Positions 7,166-16,497 of a DNA stretch of 64,000 bases are shown one piece after another. A program made the translations under genes and the position numbers. The notes under the pieces were generated by a model. It saw nothing but the letters and a program-made list of their open reading frames with translations. It ran no database searches and was not told the DNA's origin. Source of the stretch: CAXMNX01 sp964194845 (GTDB lineage: Bacteria > Pseudomonadota > Alphaproteobacteria > Rhodobacterales > Rhodobacteraceae); assembly GCA_964194845.1 (NCBI GenBank), contig CAXMNX010000068.1, forward strand, positions 62,001 to 126,000, given 5' to 3'. How positions within the stretch are numbered: the first letter of the stretch is position 1; each line of letters opens with the position of its first letter.

Positions 7166-9000
7166 TCCGTCGCGCCGGACAACTGATTGACGCCTTTCAG
7201 CCTGCGGACGGCCCGCCACCGCAGACGCTTGCCGCATTCATGCTTTGGGCACTGCGCGGCACGTTCCCGGTTCTGTGGATCGCCGGTCTGATTTCGGCGG
7301 CTGCGGGAACGCTGGAAGTCTGCACAGCGCTGCTTCTGGGGCAAGTAATCGACACGGCGCTGGCCACCGATCCCGACAGCTTTTTCACTCAGAACTGGCT
7401 TCTGGTGCTGGGCATTTTTGGTTTCTTTGTCGTCGCGCGACCGATCCTGTTTGGCCTTTCGTCGACGGCAAACTCGGTCGTTGTTCTGCCAAACATCAAT
7501 CCGCTGGTCCTGACCAGACTTCACCGCTGGACTTTGGGCCAGTCAGTGACGTTCTTCGACGACGATTTCGCCGGACGCATCGCGCAGAAACAGATGCAGA
7601 CAGCGCGCGCCTTGGCGGATGTCGCGGGCGAGGTGATCAATGTGATCTTTTTCGCGCTCGCGTCGCTTATCGGTTCAGCGCTGCTGCTGACTGCAATCAA
7701 CGGCTGGATGGCACTGGCGCTGTTTATCTGGCTGATTAGCTACCTGGCGATGGTCAGCTGGTTCATGCCGCGCATTCGCGCACGATCAAAAGCCCGCGCA
7801 AACGCCCGCGCAATGGTCACCGGCCAGATCGTCGATACGGTTACAAATATCAAAACTGTCAAGCTTTTTGCCCATGCGGCCCACGAGGAAAACGCGGCGA
7901 CAGAAGCGGTGCGCGCATTCCGCGAACGCGCCTTGGACCTCGGCGTTTTGGCGGCGGTGTTTCGGTTCTGCCTGATTGCCGTTGCCGGGATTGTGCCGGT
8001 TGTCCTGATCGGCGGCTCGCTCTGGTTCTGGACGAAGGGCATCGCCAGCCCGGGCGATGTTGTTGCGGCAGGCGCCATTTCCATCCGTATCGGGCAAATG
8101 ACCGGCTGGGTCAGCCATGTTCTGATGGCGATCTACGGCAACATCGGCGAGGTCGAGGATGGCATGAATACGCTCACGCCGCCGCACACGCTGACAGACA
8201 CCGACGGCGCGACCGATATCGCCAAAGGCCTGCCATCGATAAGTTTCAGGGGCGTGAGTTTCGCCTACGGTCGCAAGACCGGCGGCGTCACCGGCATCAA
8301 TCTTACTGTCGCACCGGGCGAAAAGCTGGGCATTGTCGGTGCCTCAGGCGCCGGGAAATCGACGCTCGTTGCCTTGTTGCTTCGGCTTTACGACGCTGAA
8401 GAGGGGCAAGTGCTGGTGGCCGGGCAGGACGTCGGCGCAGTGACACAGGAAAGCCTTCGACGCCGAATTGGCATGGTCACGCAGGAAACGGCCATGTTCA
8501 ACCGGTCAGCACGCGAGAACATACTCTACGGAAATCCCGACGCCAGCGAAGCCGAGATGATTGACGCGGCCCGACGTGCCGAGGCGCATGAATTCATCAC
8601 AGGAATGCAGGATCACCGGGGAAGGCCGGGGTATGAAGCGCATCTTGGCGAACGGGGCGTGAAGCTTTCCGGCGGTCAACGGCAGCGGATCGCCTTGGCG
8701 CGGGCAATTCTGAAAGACGCGCCAATTCTGGTGCTGGATGAAGCCACCAGCTCGCTTGATAGCGAGGTCGAGGCGTCGATCCAGTCCGCACTTCAAACCG
8801 TGATGGAAGGCAAAACCGTGCTGGCCATCGCGCACCGGCTATCGACGATTGCGCGAATGGACCGGATCGTCGTTCTCGATGAGGGCCGTATCGTCGAAGA
8901 GGGCACTCACACGACGCTTTTGGCGCAGGGCGGGTTATACGCACGGTTCTGGCACCGCCAGTCCGGCGGATTTCTGGGTGTCCGCGAGGCTGCCGAGTAA
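7162..9000 (+). CDS. ABC half-transporter, second of a pair
   Basis: A 612-residue protein built like its upstream neighbour: membrane domain (about residues 25-330), Walker A GASGAGKST (about 392), LSGGQRQR, ILVLDEATSSLDSE and AHRLST. It starts with GTG inside a four-base GTGA overlap with the previous stop, so translation of the two halves is coupled. The two proteins are similar along their length (for example both end ARFW.RQSGGF), which points to an old tandem duplication. Both nucleotide sites look catalytically complete, unlike asymmetric exporters with one degenerate site. Confidence 0.88.
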   Translation: MIRRAGQLIDAFQPADGPPPQTLAAFMLWALRGTFPVLWIAGLISAAAGTLEVCTALLLGQVIDTALATDPDSFFTQNWLLVLGIFGFFVVARPILFGLSSTANSVVVLPNINPLVLTRLHRWTLGQSVTFFDDDFAGRIAQKQMQTARALADVAGEVINVIFFALASLIGSALLLTAINGWMALALFIWLISYLAMVSWFMPRIRARSKARANARAMVTGQIVDTVTNIKTVKLFAHAAHEENAATEAVRAFRERALDLGVLAAVFRFCLIAVAGIVPVVLIGGSLWFWTKGIASPGDVVAAGAISIRIGQMTGWVSHVLMAIYGNIGEVEDGMNTLTPPHTLTDTDGATDIAKGLPSISFRGVSFAYGRKTGGVTGINLTVAPGEKLGIVGASGAGKSTLVALLLRLYDAEEGQVLVAGQDVGAVTQESLRRRIGMVTQETAMFNRSARENILYGNPDASEAEMIDAARRAEAHEFITGMQDHRGRPGYEAHLGERGVKLSGGQRQRIALARAILKDAPILVLDEATSSLDSEVEASIQSALQTVMEGKTVLAIAHRLSTIARMDRIVVLDEGRIVEEGTHTTLLAQGGLYARFWHRQSGGFLGVREAAE

Positions 9001-10218
9001 ATGCCAACAGTGTCGATCGAGCGGCTGGGCCATCGCGGAGACGGGATCGCCGATGGCCCGATCTATGCTCCGCGCGCGCTTCCGGGCGAGATTGTCGAGG
9101 GCGATATTGTTGAAGGCCGCATTTCCGCACCTCGCATTCTGACACCGTCACCAAACCGGGTCTCGGCACCCTGCCGGCATTATGCGGCCTGCGGTGGTTG
9201 CGCATTGCAACATGCGTCGGATGAATTTGTCGCCAAGTGGAAGCAATCCGTCGTTGAAACCGCACTTTCGGCGCACGGATTGATTGCGCCGATAAGACGA
9301 CTGCATGTGTCGCCTCCGGGGTCGCGGCGGCGGGCGACATTTACCGGCCGACGCACCAAAAAGGCCGTGTTGGTTGGCTTTCACGCACCGGCGAGTGACG
9401 TGATCTCCGCCGTGCCCGATTGCCACATACTGCGTCCGGCACTGCTGGACGCACTCCCGGCGATCGAACAGCTGTGCGGTCTTGGCGCATCCCGGAAAGC
9501 CGAGATGCGGTTCGCTGTGACCGAAACGGATACCGGCGTGGATATCGCGGTCTCTGGCGGAAAGGCTCTGAATGTCGACCTGCGGCAGGCGGCGGCAAAG
9601 ATCGCAACGGCTGGTGACATCGGCCGACTGAGCTGGAACGAAGAGCCGATTGCGCAGCTGCGAACGCCGGTTCTTACTTTTGGAACGGCACCGGTGCCAA
9701 TTCCAACCGGCGCGTTCTTGCAAGCCACGGCAGAGGGCGAAGCGGTGCTGATTGCGTCAGTGCAGCAGGCGGTCGGAGACGCGAGTGCAGTTGCAGATCT
9801 GTTTGCCGGACGCGGCACGTTTTCGCTGCCACTTGCGGCGAACGCCGAGGTCCTGGCGGTTGAAGGAGAGGCCGATATGCTGGCAGCGCTCAATGCCGGA
9901 TGGAAGCGCGGAGTTGGCCTTCGACCCGTCACTATCGAGACGCGCGATTTGTTCCGGCGACCAATGCTTGCCGACGAACTGGAACGGTTTGACGCGGTCG
10001 TTGTGGATCCACCGCGCGCAGGTGCCGAGGCTCAGACCCGGGAGATTGCCAAGGCAAAACCAGAACGGGTCGCGCTGGTGTCCTGCAATCCAACAACTTT
10101 TGCGCGTGATGCCGCGATCTTAACCCATGCCGGTTATGCGTTGGAGTGGCTCGATTTGGTTGATCAGTTTCGCTGGTCAACGCACATTGAAATCGCAGCG
10201 AAATTCTCGTTGCGTTGA
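9001..10218 (+). CDS. 23S rRNA/tRNA (uracil-5)-methyltransferase, RumA/RlmD family
   Basis: SAM-dependent methylation of a uracil C5 in RNA. The N-terminus (1-50) resembles a TRAM RNA-binding domain. Four cysteines for the [4Fe-4S] cluster are at 58, 64, 67 and 141, which is exactly the RumA spacing C-x5-C-x2-C-x73-C. The catalytic motif SCNP is at 361-364 (nucleophile C362), preceded by VVDPPRAG. At 405 residues it is a little shorter than RlmD. It begins on the base after the preceding ABC gene's stop, so it is probably in that operon. Exact target (U747, U1939 or other) cannot be told. Confidence 0.87.
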   Translation: MPTVSIERLGHRGDGIADGPIYAPRALPGEIVEGDIVEGRISAPRILTPSPNRVSAPCRHYAACGGCALQHASDEFVAKWKQSVVETALSAHGLIAPIRRLHVSPPGSRRRATFTGRRTKKAVLVGFHAPASDVISAVPDCHILRPALLDALPAIEQLCGLGASRKAEMRFAVTETDTGVDIAVSGGKALNVDLRQAAAKIATAGDIGRLSWNEEPIAQLRTPVLTFGTAPVPIPTGAFLQATAEGEAVLIASVQQAVGDASAVADLFAGRGTFSLPLAANAEVLAVEGEADMLAALNAGWKRGVGLRPVTIETRDLFRRPMLADELERFDAVVVDPPRAGAEAQTREIAKAKPERVALVSCNPTTFARDAAILTHAGYALEWLDLVDQFRWSTHIEIAAKFSLR

Positions 10219-10284
10219 GTGGGATTCCAATAAGAGACAAATTGCGTTAAATATCTGACGAGGCAGAGGGATCGGGCAACGGTC

Positions 10285-10782
10285 ATGAGAATCACACGGC
10301 GCATCACGCTTCTCGGCGCAATTGCTGCCTTCCTGTCAGGCTGCGCGACCAAATTCCGCACCTACAGCGGCCCCGAGGTCACCAGGATCGCCGTCTTCAA
10401 AAACAGCCGCCGAATGTATCTGATCCATCATGACACGCCGCTTCGCGCGTATGAGATTGACCTTGGGTTTGCACCTGTTGGTGACAAGATAATTTCGGGC
10501 GACGGCAAGACGCCGGAAGGCGAATACACCATTGACCGGCGCAATCCCGACAGCAGATTTCATCTGTCAATCGGGATCGACTATCCGAATGAAAAGGACA
10601 TTGCGGAAGCCAGGGCGCTTGGTGAAGACCCCGGTGGCGACATTTTCATTCACGGCCGCGGAACATTGCTCAGCAAACTAAAGCCGGACTGGACATGGGG
10701 CTGCATCGCAGTGACCAATGACGAAATTGAAGACATCTACGCGATGGTCAACGACGGCACGCCGGTTTCGATCTATCGGTAG
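10285..10782 (+). CDS. L,D-transpeptidase (YkuD/YafK-like) lipoprotein
   Basis: A 165-residue putative lipoprotein: a short hydrophobic signal ends at FLSGC, placing the lipidated cysteine at residue 20. The L,D-transpeptidase domain has H123 in FIHGRG and the catalytic cysteine C140 in WTWGCIAV. These enzymes form 3-3 peptidoglycan crosslinks or attach proteins to the wall in the periplasm. The YafK-type spacing without the usual SHGC suggests that subgroup. It stands alone after a 66-base gap from the methyltransferase gene. Confidence 0.83.
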   Translation: MRITRRITLLGAIAAFLSGCATKFRTYSGPEVTRIAVFKNSRRMYLIHHDTPLRAYEIDLGFAPVGDKIISGDGKTPEGEYTIDRRNPDSRFHLSIGIDYPNEKDIAEARALGEDPGGDIFIHGRGTLLSKLKPDWTWGCIAVTNDEIEDIYAMVNDGTPVSIYR

Positions 10783-10942
10783 CGCCTTGGGTCAGGGATT
10801 GTGGGCTGAGCGAACCACTAAGATGTCGGGTTTACGCGGTGATCTCAACAGGCGACCGCAACACTTTCAACTTTAGGAAGAGATGAACTGTTCGCACGGT
10901 AAGTGTATTCCAATCTGTTTTAGGGGATGAGCGTAAATTCGG

Positions 10943-11830
10943 TTATTTGAAGATTGCCGCATAGCGCGGCGCGAAGAAACTAACAAATGCCTTCACTTCG
11001 GGGCGCCGATACGCTTCCGGCGCGACAAGCATTAGTTGTGGCACAGACAACTCGTCGATAGCGTCGAAACACTGGACGAATGCCTCGTCCGCTTCGGCCA
11101 GCTTAATGTTCATGACGCCCAATCCATGACCGGCCTTGATTGCGGCGTGCATCACATCGATTTCACTGAAGGACATGACAATCTGGTCCGGTGAAACGTG
11201 GCGCAGCAACCAATCGTGGAAAACATTGGGCACATCATCGCGCTCAAAAGTAATAATACGGTGGCCATGTAAATCGCTGGACGAGTCTGGTAGACCGTAT
11301 CTTTCCGCGTAGCTTTGCCCGGCGAAGAGTGACCAATGTGCTGTGCTGATTTTTCGGCAGATGAGATCCTTGTCTGGTTCAGTTCGCGTCAGTCGCAATG
11401 CGATATCGGCTTCACCACCTGCCAGATCCAGAGCCTTCACACTAGGCAAAAGCTCAAAAGCAGTTTTGGGGTTCATGGCGGAATAATCGCTCAGAATCTC
11501 CGTCATCCGTGGCGAGAAATTCCCGGAATACGCAGTGATGCGAATTGGCCGTTCGGCACTCAGCTCTTGTGTTTTAGCAGCAAAGTCAGACGCTGCGTTT
11601 TCGATGGCTTCGGCCAGCGGAACTAGAAGTCGTGCATCCTCCGTTGGTTTGAACCCGCGTGTATCACGCTCAAACAGGGTTAATCCGGTTTCGTTCTCCA
11701 GCGCTTCGATGCGCCGGGCGACGGTAGGCTGGGCAATTCCCAGCACGCGGGAAGCTGCCAGAGTCGAGCCTTCCCTGACAACCGTCAGGAATATCCGAAC
11801 GTCTGACCAATTGCGAAACCCGTTCTTCAT
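10943..11830 (-). CDS. LysR-family transcriptional regulator
   Basis: A 295-residue LysR-type regulator. The N-terminal winged helix-turn-helix spans about residues 6-65 (RIFLTVVREGSTLAASRVLG, then AQPTVARRIEALE), followed by the effector-binding domain. I set the start at the ATG at 11828-11830, giving MKNGFRNWSDV, which matches family length; the open frame extends further upstream but without family sequence. LysR proteins often control the divergent neighbour, here the small gene at 11924, through the 93-base region between them. The effector is unknown. Confidence 0.87.
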   Translation of the reverse strand: MKNGFRNWSDVRIFLTVVREGSTLAASRVLGIAQPTVARRIEALENETGLTLFERDTRGFKPTEDARLLVPLAEAIENAASDFAAKTQELSAERPIRITAYSGNFSPRMTEILSDYSAMNPKTAFELLPSVKALDLAGGEADIALRLTRTEPDKDLICRKISTAHWSLFAGQSYAERYGLPDSSSDLHGHRIITFERDDVPNVFHDWLLRHVSPDQIVMSFSEIDVMHAAIKAGHGLGVMNIKLAEADEAFVQCFDAIDELSVPQLMLVAPEAYRRPEVKAFVSFFAPRYAAIFK

Positions 11831-11923
11831 TTTTGTAGAACAGCACAATATCAAACACGATACCAGATGTGCGGATCGACAGATAATCTCGGAGTTGAAG
11901 CTTGAAACCAAAAGGATCCAACT

Positions 11924-12148
11924 ATGACCTCTCTTGCCCTCGCTCATCCCACCGTCTGGAGGCGAATTGAAATAATTTGGGGGCTCTTAGCGCCATCCCT
12001 CGACCTTTCGGCTGCGTCGGACGACCCGCAGGAAGACTCGCGCAACAGACGGGATTTCTTTCTCGAGATGCTGAATAGGAATCCAAACGCGTTCCAAAAC
12101 GAGCTGGATGTCCAGAATATGATGCATTCGTATCCTGGCAGGTTCTGA
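11924..12148 (+). CDS. Small conserved-looking hypothetical protein divergent from lysR
   Basis: A 74-residue ORF with a plausible Shine-Dalgarno AAAGGAT seven bases before ATG. The product begins MTSLALAHPTVWRRIE and ends LDVQNMMHSYPGRF; it has a charged middle and no signal peptide or Cys motif. It is arranged head-to-head with the LysR gene, the classical position of a LysR target. I recall similar short proteins in relatives but cannot name a family. Confidence 0.6.
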   Translation: MTSLALAHPTVWRRIEIIWGLLAPSLDLSAASDDPQEDSRNRRDFFLEMLNRNPNAFQNELDVQNMMHSYPGRF

Positions 12149-12150
12149 TC

Positions 12151-12657
12151 CTAGCCGCCCAAAATCAGCGTCCACCAGATTTTACCCGACCGCTCCTGAA
12201 ACCACGCAAATCCCAGGTCAGTTGCGCGCGGATCAAGTATGACGCCGCGTGTTTCCGGCGTTTCCATCCAGGCGCTCAGCGTTTCAAGCTCGGTCTCGAA
12301 AGTCTCGGAGATATTTTCGCCCAGAAGCTGGCCTGAATAACCGACACGCGCGACCCGATCCAGCGGGCTCGACCCGTCCGATCCGAAATGCCAGGGGCGG
12401 TTTTGTCGTGACATGTCTCGCGAATGGGTTTCTGACGCTGCATTCAATTCTGACGACAGCCTGACTTGACTGGCGCCCGATGCCGCACGAAGCGCATTGA
12501 CCCCATCAAGCATCCGAAACTGAATGTCTGACGAATTCTTTGACGATATTCTATAAATCTGCGGCAAAGGTTTTCCATCGGGCCCCAGCGGTGGGGCTGG
12601 CGTGGCGCAGGCCGCCAGCAGGAAAAGCCCAAGAATACCGAGTGTTCTGATGATCAT
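12151..12657 (-). CDS. CAP/SCP-domain lipoprotein
   Basis: A 168-residue secreted lipoprotein: hydrophobic signal followed by LLAAC, lipidation at C17. The rest is a CAP (SCP/PR1-like) domain with ALRAASGASQVRLSSELN, THSRDMSRQNRPWHFG and GENIS, the typical His and Glu cavity elements. The function of bacterial CAP proteins is mostly unknown. Its 3' end is two bases from the end of the convergent small gene, and it is divergent from the Tat-exported L,D-transpeptidase. A second CAP protein is at 19740. Confidence 0.83.
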   Translation of the reverse strand: MIIRTLGILGLFLLAACATPAPPLGPDGKPLPQIYRISSKNSSDIQFRMLDGVNALRAASGASQVRLSSELNAASETHSRDMSRQNRPWHFGSDGSSPLDRVARVGYSGQLLGENISETFETELETLSAWMETPETRGVILDPRATDLGFAWFQERSGKIWWTLILGG

Positions 12658-12817
12658 GACTGTCGCGCCTCGAATTTATTTCGCCTGCCTTACAGGCAAC
12701 CGCGCGGCTGTTCAAACCCAAGTGCTACATATTGGCCATCTGACGCCGGTGTGAATTGATACCACGGCAAAGGCCGGTTAATAGATGCACCGGGCAGAGA
12801 ATTATCGGAGTCGCCGG

Positions 12818-13411
12818 ATGTCGGAGATTATTAAGGCCAAAGTTACCCGCCGCGGTTTCATCGCAGGCAGTACGTCGTTGCTGGCCACGCCCGCGATCGC
12901 GCAGCAACAGGATGACGTCGAGTTTCGAAACGACATCTCAAGGGCGGTCCGGCGCAATGCTTCCAGCTTTCGCGCGTTGGAGTGGCGGCCGTATTTCGAC
13001 AACCTGCGCAAAGGCGCGATCCTGATCGATGTCAGCTCACGCGCGCTCCACTATTGGGATGCGACCGACACGATCTATAAACTTTATCCGACAAGCGTTC
13101 CGCTGAGCGAGGACCTGACCCGGCGCGGCCGCACCAGGATCGCGCTGAAGGATCCCGAACCCGATTGGCGGCCAACGCCCGCAATGCGCAAGCGCAACCC
13201 GGAATGGCCCGATTATATGCCACCGGGCCCGGATAATCCCTTAGGCATTCGCGCGCTTCACCTGGGCTGGCAATATTACCGTATCCACGGCACTCACGAC
13301 ACGCGCAAAATCGGTCGCCGGTCATCGAACGGCTGCATCGGTCTTTATAACGAGCATATTGTCGAGCTTTACGAGCTTGCCAAAGTTGGCACGCAGGTTC
13401 TGCTGATCTAA
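12818..13411 (+). CDS. L,D-transpeptidase (YkuD domain) with Tat signal
   Basis: A 197-residue peptidoglycan L,D-transpeptidase of the ErfK/YbiS/YnhG type. The twin-arginine signal is KVTRRGFIAG (R11, R12) with cleavage likely after ATPAIA. The catalytic motif is SSNGCIGLYN with nucleophile C173, and the supporting histidine is in IHGTHDT. I chose the ATG at 12818 because GGAG lies seven bases upstream and because it gives a normal Tat signal; an in-frame ATG at 12785 has no such support. Its 3' end faces hemH. Confidence 0.88.
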   Translation: MSEIIKAKVTRRGFIAGSTSLLATPAIAQQQDDVEFRNDISRAVRRNASSFRALEWRPYFDNLRKGAILIDVSSRALHYWDATDTIYKLYPTSVPLSEDLTRRGRTRIALKDPEPDWRPTPAMRKRNPEWPDYMPPGPDNPLGIRALHLGWQYYRIHGTHDTRKIGRRSSNGCIGLYNEHIVELYELAKVGTQVLLI

Positions 13412-13458
13412 AGCGTTTGGCGTTATTAACACCAAGCGATCTGACCTGTGCAGCAAGT

Positions 13459-14481
13459 CTAGTCGATCCAGCCCTTTAGATTTTCGCCGATAATGTCGGT
13501 CAATGCTTCGATGTGCGCGTCGTCATCGTTCAGGCACGGGATGTAGGTAAATTCCTCACCACCAGCGCCCTCAAAGCTCACGCGAATTTCCTCGTTGATC
13601 TCTTCCAGCGTCTCGATGCAGTCCGCAGAAAATGCCGGCGCAATGACAGCGATCTTTTTCTTGCCGCTTGCGGCCAGCCTTGCAACCTCTTCAACGGTGT
13701 ACGGCTGTAGCCATTCTTCCGGGCCAAATCGGCTTTGGAAGGTTGTGATGATCTGACTGTCCTTCCAGCCCAACCGTTCCTGCAAAAGCCGCGTCGTTTT
13801 CTGGCAATGGCAATGGTAGGGATCGCCTTCGGTCAGATAGCGTTTTGGCAGACCATGATACGAGCAAACCAGAATATCCGGCGGGCCTTCCAGCCCGCCG
13901 TAAGCGCGCTCAACCGACTGGGCCAAAGCGTCGATATATCCCGCGCGATCAAAATAGGCCGGAACCGTGCGCACCGAAGGCTGCCACTTCTCAGCCCCCA
14001 AAATACGAGAAAACTCATCATTCGCGGTGGCCGTCGTGGCCCCGGCGTATTGGGGATAAAGCGGAAAGAATAAGATCTTTCGGCACCCCTGTTCGACCAA
14101 TGCCCGCGTTTTCGTTTTTGTCGACGGGTTGCCGTAGCGCATACAAAAATCGACAACGACCCGATCGCCGTAACGTTCCCTCATCACGGCGCGAAATTTC
14201 TCGGTCTGCAACTTAGTGATTGTCATCAACGGGCTTTCGTTTGCCTCGTGATTCCAGATCGATTTATAGGCGGCACCGGATGAGAACGGGCGCTTGCTCA
14301 GAATGACAAGCTGAAGAAGCGGTTGCCAAAACCAGGGGTTATAGTCGATGACCCGGCGATCGGACAAAAACTCGCTCAGATACCGCCGCATCGACCAATA
14401 ATCGTAACCATCCGGCGTGCCGAGGTTGGCAAGCAGCACGCCGATCTTTTCGGGCTTAACCGGCGGGTGATCCGCTGGCAT
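13459..14481 (-). CDS. hemH: Ferrochelatase
   Basis: Inserts Fe2+ into protoporphyrin IX in the last step of haem synthesis. The 340-residue protein shows LLANLGTPDGYDYWSMRRYL near the N-terminus, the metal-site stretch CSYHGLPKRYL and the following GDPYHCHCQ, plus PAFSADCIETLEEI near the C-terminus. I place the start at the ATG at 14479-14481; an upstream in-frame TTG at 14614 would add 45 residues without family similarity. The methyltransferase gene at 14613 lies upstream in the same direction. Confidence 0.92.
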   Translation of the reverse strand: MPADHPPVKPEKIGVLLANLGTPDGYDYWSMRRYLSEFLSDRRVIDYNPWFWQPLLQLVILSKRPFSSGAAYKSIWNHEANESPLMTITKLQTEKFRAVMRERYGDRVVVDFCMRYGNPSTKTKTRALVEQGCRKILFFPLYPQYAGATTATANDEFSRILGAEKWQPSVRTVPAYFDRAGYIDALAQSVERAYGGLEGPPDILVCSYHGLPKRYLTEGDPYHCHCQKTTRLLQERLGWKDSQIITTFQSRFGPEEWLQPYTVEEVARLAASGKKKIAVIAPAFSADCIETLEEINEEIRVSFEGAGGEEFTYIPCLNDDDAHIEALTDIIGENLKGWID

Positions 14482-14612
14482 CGCTTCATTGGTACTTTGG
14501 GAAGCGTTTTGGGCCAACCCGCGATCCTCATTCAAATGCGCGCCGGGCGTCCCGGCGCTGCCAATCGGAAGTTTCTGCTTAAACGTTGGAGATAACCGGA
14601 TTACGCGCGCCG

Positions 14613-15455
14613 TCAACGTCGCAGCGGTTTTACCGGATCGCCCGCAGGCCGTTCGTCAACGCGAAGCGCGTCCGCCAACCGTGCCTTGGCCGAACCCGGT
14701 TTAAGCGGTTGCTGCTGGCTTTCATGCGGGGCCCAGCCGGTCAGGTAAACAAGCTCAAACGTCGCCGTAAGAAATCCCTCCTCATCAGCAAAGTTCTCGC
14801 GATAGACCGCCTCGGCCTCGCTGAAAAGCCGACGCGACACTGGCTTGCGATGCCGTGCGGCCAATGCGTTGGTTTCGCCCATTCCGCGCAAGTCGCGCAC
14901 AAGCCGGTCGAGCGATGCGTAACGAACCGTCAGCTTGCGGCTGTCGGCAACCGGCAAGGCAAACCCGGCGCGCTGCAAAAGCGCTCCAAGATCGCGGATA
15001 TCCGCCATCGGCAACACGCGGGGCGAGATGCCGCCCATCACGCGAGCTTCCGCTTCGGCAAGTGCGACGCGAAGCTCGCGCAGGGTCTGACCGCCAAACA
15101 GAACTGCTATGAAAAGACCGTCAGGTTTTAGCGCCAGCCGGGATTGAACAAGCTGGCCCACGGGGTCATCAGCCCAATGGAGCGCCATCGCGTGCAAAAC
15201 AATGTCGTATGTTCCGCGTTCTAAATCGATGTCCGGCGTGTCGGCAACGCAATGCGCGCGGGGCAGGATCGCCCGAAATGGATCGACCAGTTCGCCAACG
15301 ATCGCCGGAGAACTAAACGATTTGTTAACCTCGGCAATTCTTTCTTCGATATCAGCAGCCGCTTCGCGGTCCAGAAAATCAACGGGCGAACGGCGCGCGC
15401 GGGCGCGGTGAAGCTCAAGTGCCGTTCGGTCGGTCAGGCGGGGCGTATCAGTCAT
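14613..15455 (-). CDS. SAM-dependent methyltransferase domain protein (BioC/NDUFAF5-like)
   Basis: A 280-residue class I methyltransferase-like protein. The motif I region is not a canonical DxGxG, but the stretch YDIVLHAMALHWADDPVGQL and LKPDGLFIAVLFGG are typical of the BioC/NDUFAF5 group, found in alphaproteobacteria and mitochondria, where relatives assist complex I assembly. The ATG at 15453-15455 was chosen over an upstream one. It is divergent from the comF gene; about 25 bases separate the starts. Substrate is unknown. Confidence 0.78.
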   Translation of the reverse strand: MTDTPRLTDRTALELHRARARRSPVDFLDREAAADIEERIAEVNKSFSSPAIVGELVDPFRAILPRAHCVADTPDIDLERGTYDIVLHAMALHWADDPVGQLVQSRLALKPDGLFIAVLFGGQTLRELRVALAEAEARVMGGISPRVLPMADIRDLGALLQRAGFALPVADSRKLTVRYASLDRLVRDLRGMGETNALAARHRKPVSRRLFSEAEAVYRENFADEEGFLTATFELVYLTGWAPHESQQQPLKPGSAKARLADALRVDERPAGDPVKPLRR

Positions 15456-15479
15456 GTGCCTTAAGAACTGTGGCGTCGC

Positions 15480-16205
15480 ATGAAGCTTATGCACCGCGCC
15501 CTTGCGTTGATCTATCCCGATCAGTGCGTGCTGTGCACAAATCTTGTCGATGGCCGCCAGGCGCTTTGCCCGTCCTGCTGGCGCGATACGCCATTTTTAA
15601 CCGGTCACGTCTGCGACAAATGCGGATCGTCTTTGGTGGGGCACGGCGACGGATCGCCGGATATTTGCGACGATTGTATTGCCTTGCCACGCCCATGGTC
15701 GCGTGGCCTCGCAGCTTTTGGTTATGCCGATGCTGGTCGCCGGTTGGTTCTGGCGCTGAAACATGGCGACCGCACCGATCTTGTACCCTCTGCGGCCAGC
15801 TGGATGGCGCTGGCGGGCGCGGGTCTGCTGAAGGAGCGCCCGCTTTTGGTGCCAATTCCGATCTTCTGGACCCGCCTGATCCGCCGGAAATATAATCAGG
15901 CCGCCGAACTGGCGCATGGCATTGGCAGGCATTGCCAACTGGACGTGTGCCCGGACGCTCTGAGACGAACCCGCGCGACGAAAGTTCAGGATGGCATGAC
16001 CGTCGAGGCGCGGTTTGCGAACATCGACGGCGCGATCTGCGCCAATGCAGCACTAGCGTCGATGCTGGCGGGGCGGGACATTTGTTTGATTGATGACGTG
16101 ATGACGTCCGGCGCGACGCTCTCGGCGGCGACTGATGCGTGCTATGACGCGGGCGCAGTTCACGTATCTGTTCTTGTGCTGGCACGGGTGGCGAAAGCAC
16201 CCTAA
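15480..16205 (+). CDS. ComF-family phosphoribosyltransferase-like protein
   Basis: A 241-residue ComF/GntX-type protein. The N-terminal double zinc ribbon has CVLC, CPSC, CDKC and CDDC pairs (residues about 16-66). The C-terminal phosphoribosyltransferase domain has the PRPP loop ICLIDDVMTSGATLSAA. ComF proteins are associated with DNA uptake, but in non-competent bacteria the role is unclear. It heads a run of rightward genes: grxC, nitrilase and marR, with gaps of 31, 3 and -1 bases. Confidence 0.87.
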   Translation: MKLMHRALALIYPDQCVLCTNLVDGRQALCPSCWRDTPFLTGHVCDKCGSSLVGHGDGSPDICDDCIALPRPWSRGLAAFGYADAGRRLVLALKHGDRTDLVPSAASWMALAGAGLLKERPLLVPIPIFWTRLIRRKYNQAAELAHGIGRHCQLDVCPDALRRTRATKVQDGMTVEARFANIDGAICANAALASMLAGRDICLIDDVMTSGATLSAATDACYDAGAVHVSVLVLARVAKAP

Positions 16206-16236
16206 GTATCTGGCACTGTCCCAAGGACTCGCGCCA

Positions 16237-16494
16237 ATGAAACCTGTCGAGATATACACATCGCCTTTTTGCGGGTATTGCCACGCCGCGAAGCGCCTGC
16301 TGACAGAAAAAGCCGTGTCTTTCACCGAGATCAACGTCGCGATGTCGCCCGGGCGACGTGGGGAAATGATGCAGCGCGCCATGGGCCGCCGCTCGGTCCC
16401 GCAGATATTTGTCGGCAAAACCCACGTTGGCGGGTGCGATGAGCTTTACGCGCTGGAACGGGCAGGCAAGCTTGATCCGCTTCTGGCGGCCTGA
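16237..16494 (+). CDS. grxC: Glutaredoxin 3
   Basis: An 85-residue class I glutaredoxin, a glutathione-dependent dithiol reductase of the cytoplasm. The active site is CGYC (residues 11-14) instead of the more common CPYC. The GSH-binding elements SVPQIFVG and GGCDEL are present. I chose the ATG at 16237, which gives the family length; the frame is open upstream through the comF end. It is followed after three bases by the nitrilase-family gene, a pairing common in this group. Confidence 0.9.
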   Translation: MKPVEIYTSPFCGYCHAAKRLLTEKAVSFTEINVAMSPGRRGEMMQRAMGRRSVPQIFVGKTHVGGCDELYALERAGKLDPLLAA

Positions 16495-16497
16495 GCT

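Noticed and set aside
5318..9000. The ABC pair as an asymmetric exporter with one degenerate ATP site
   Set aside because: Walker A, signature, Walker B and H-loop residues look intact in both halves.
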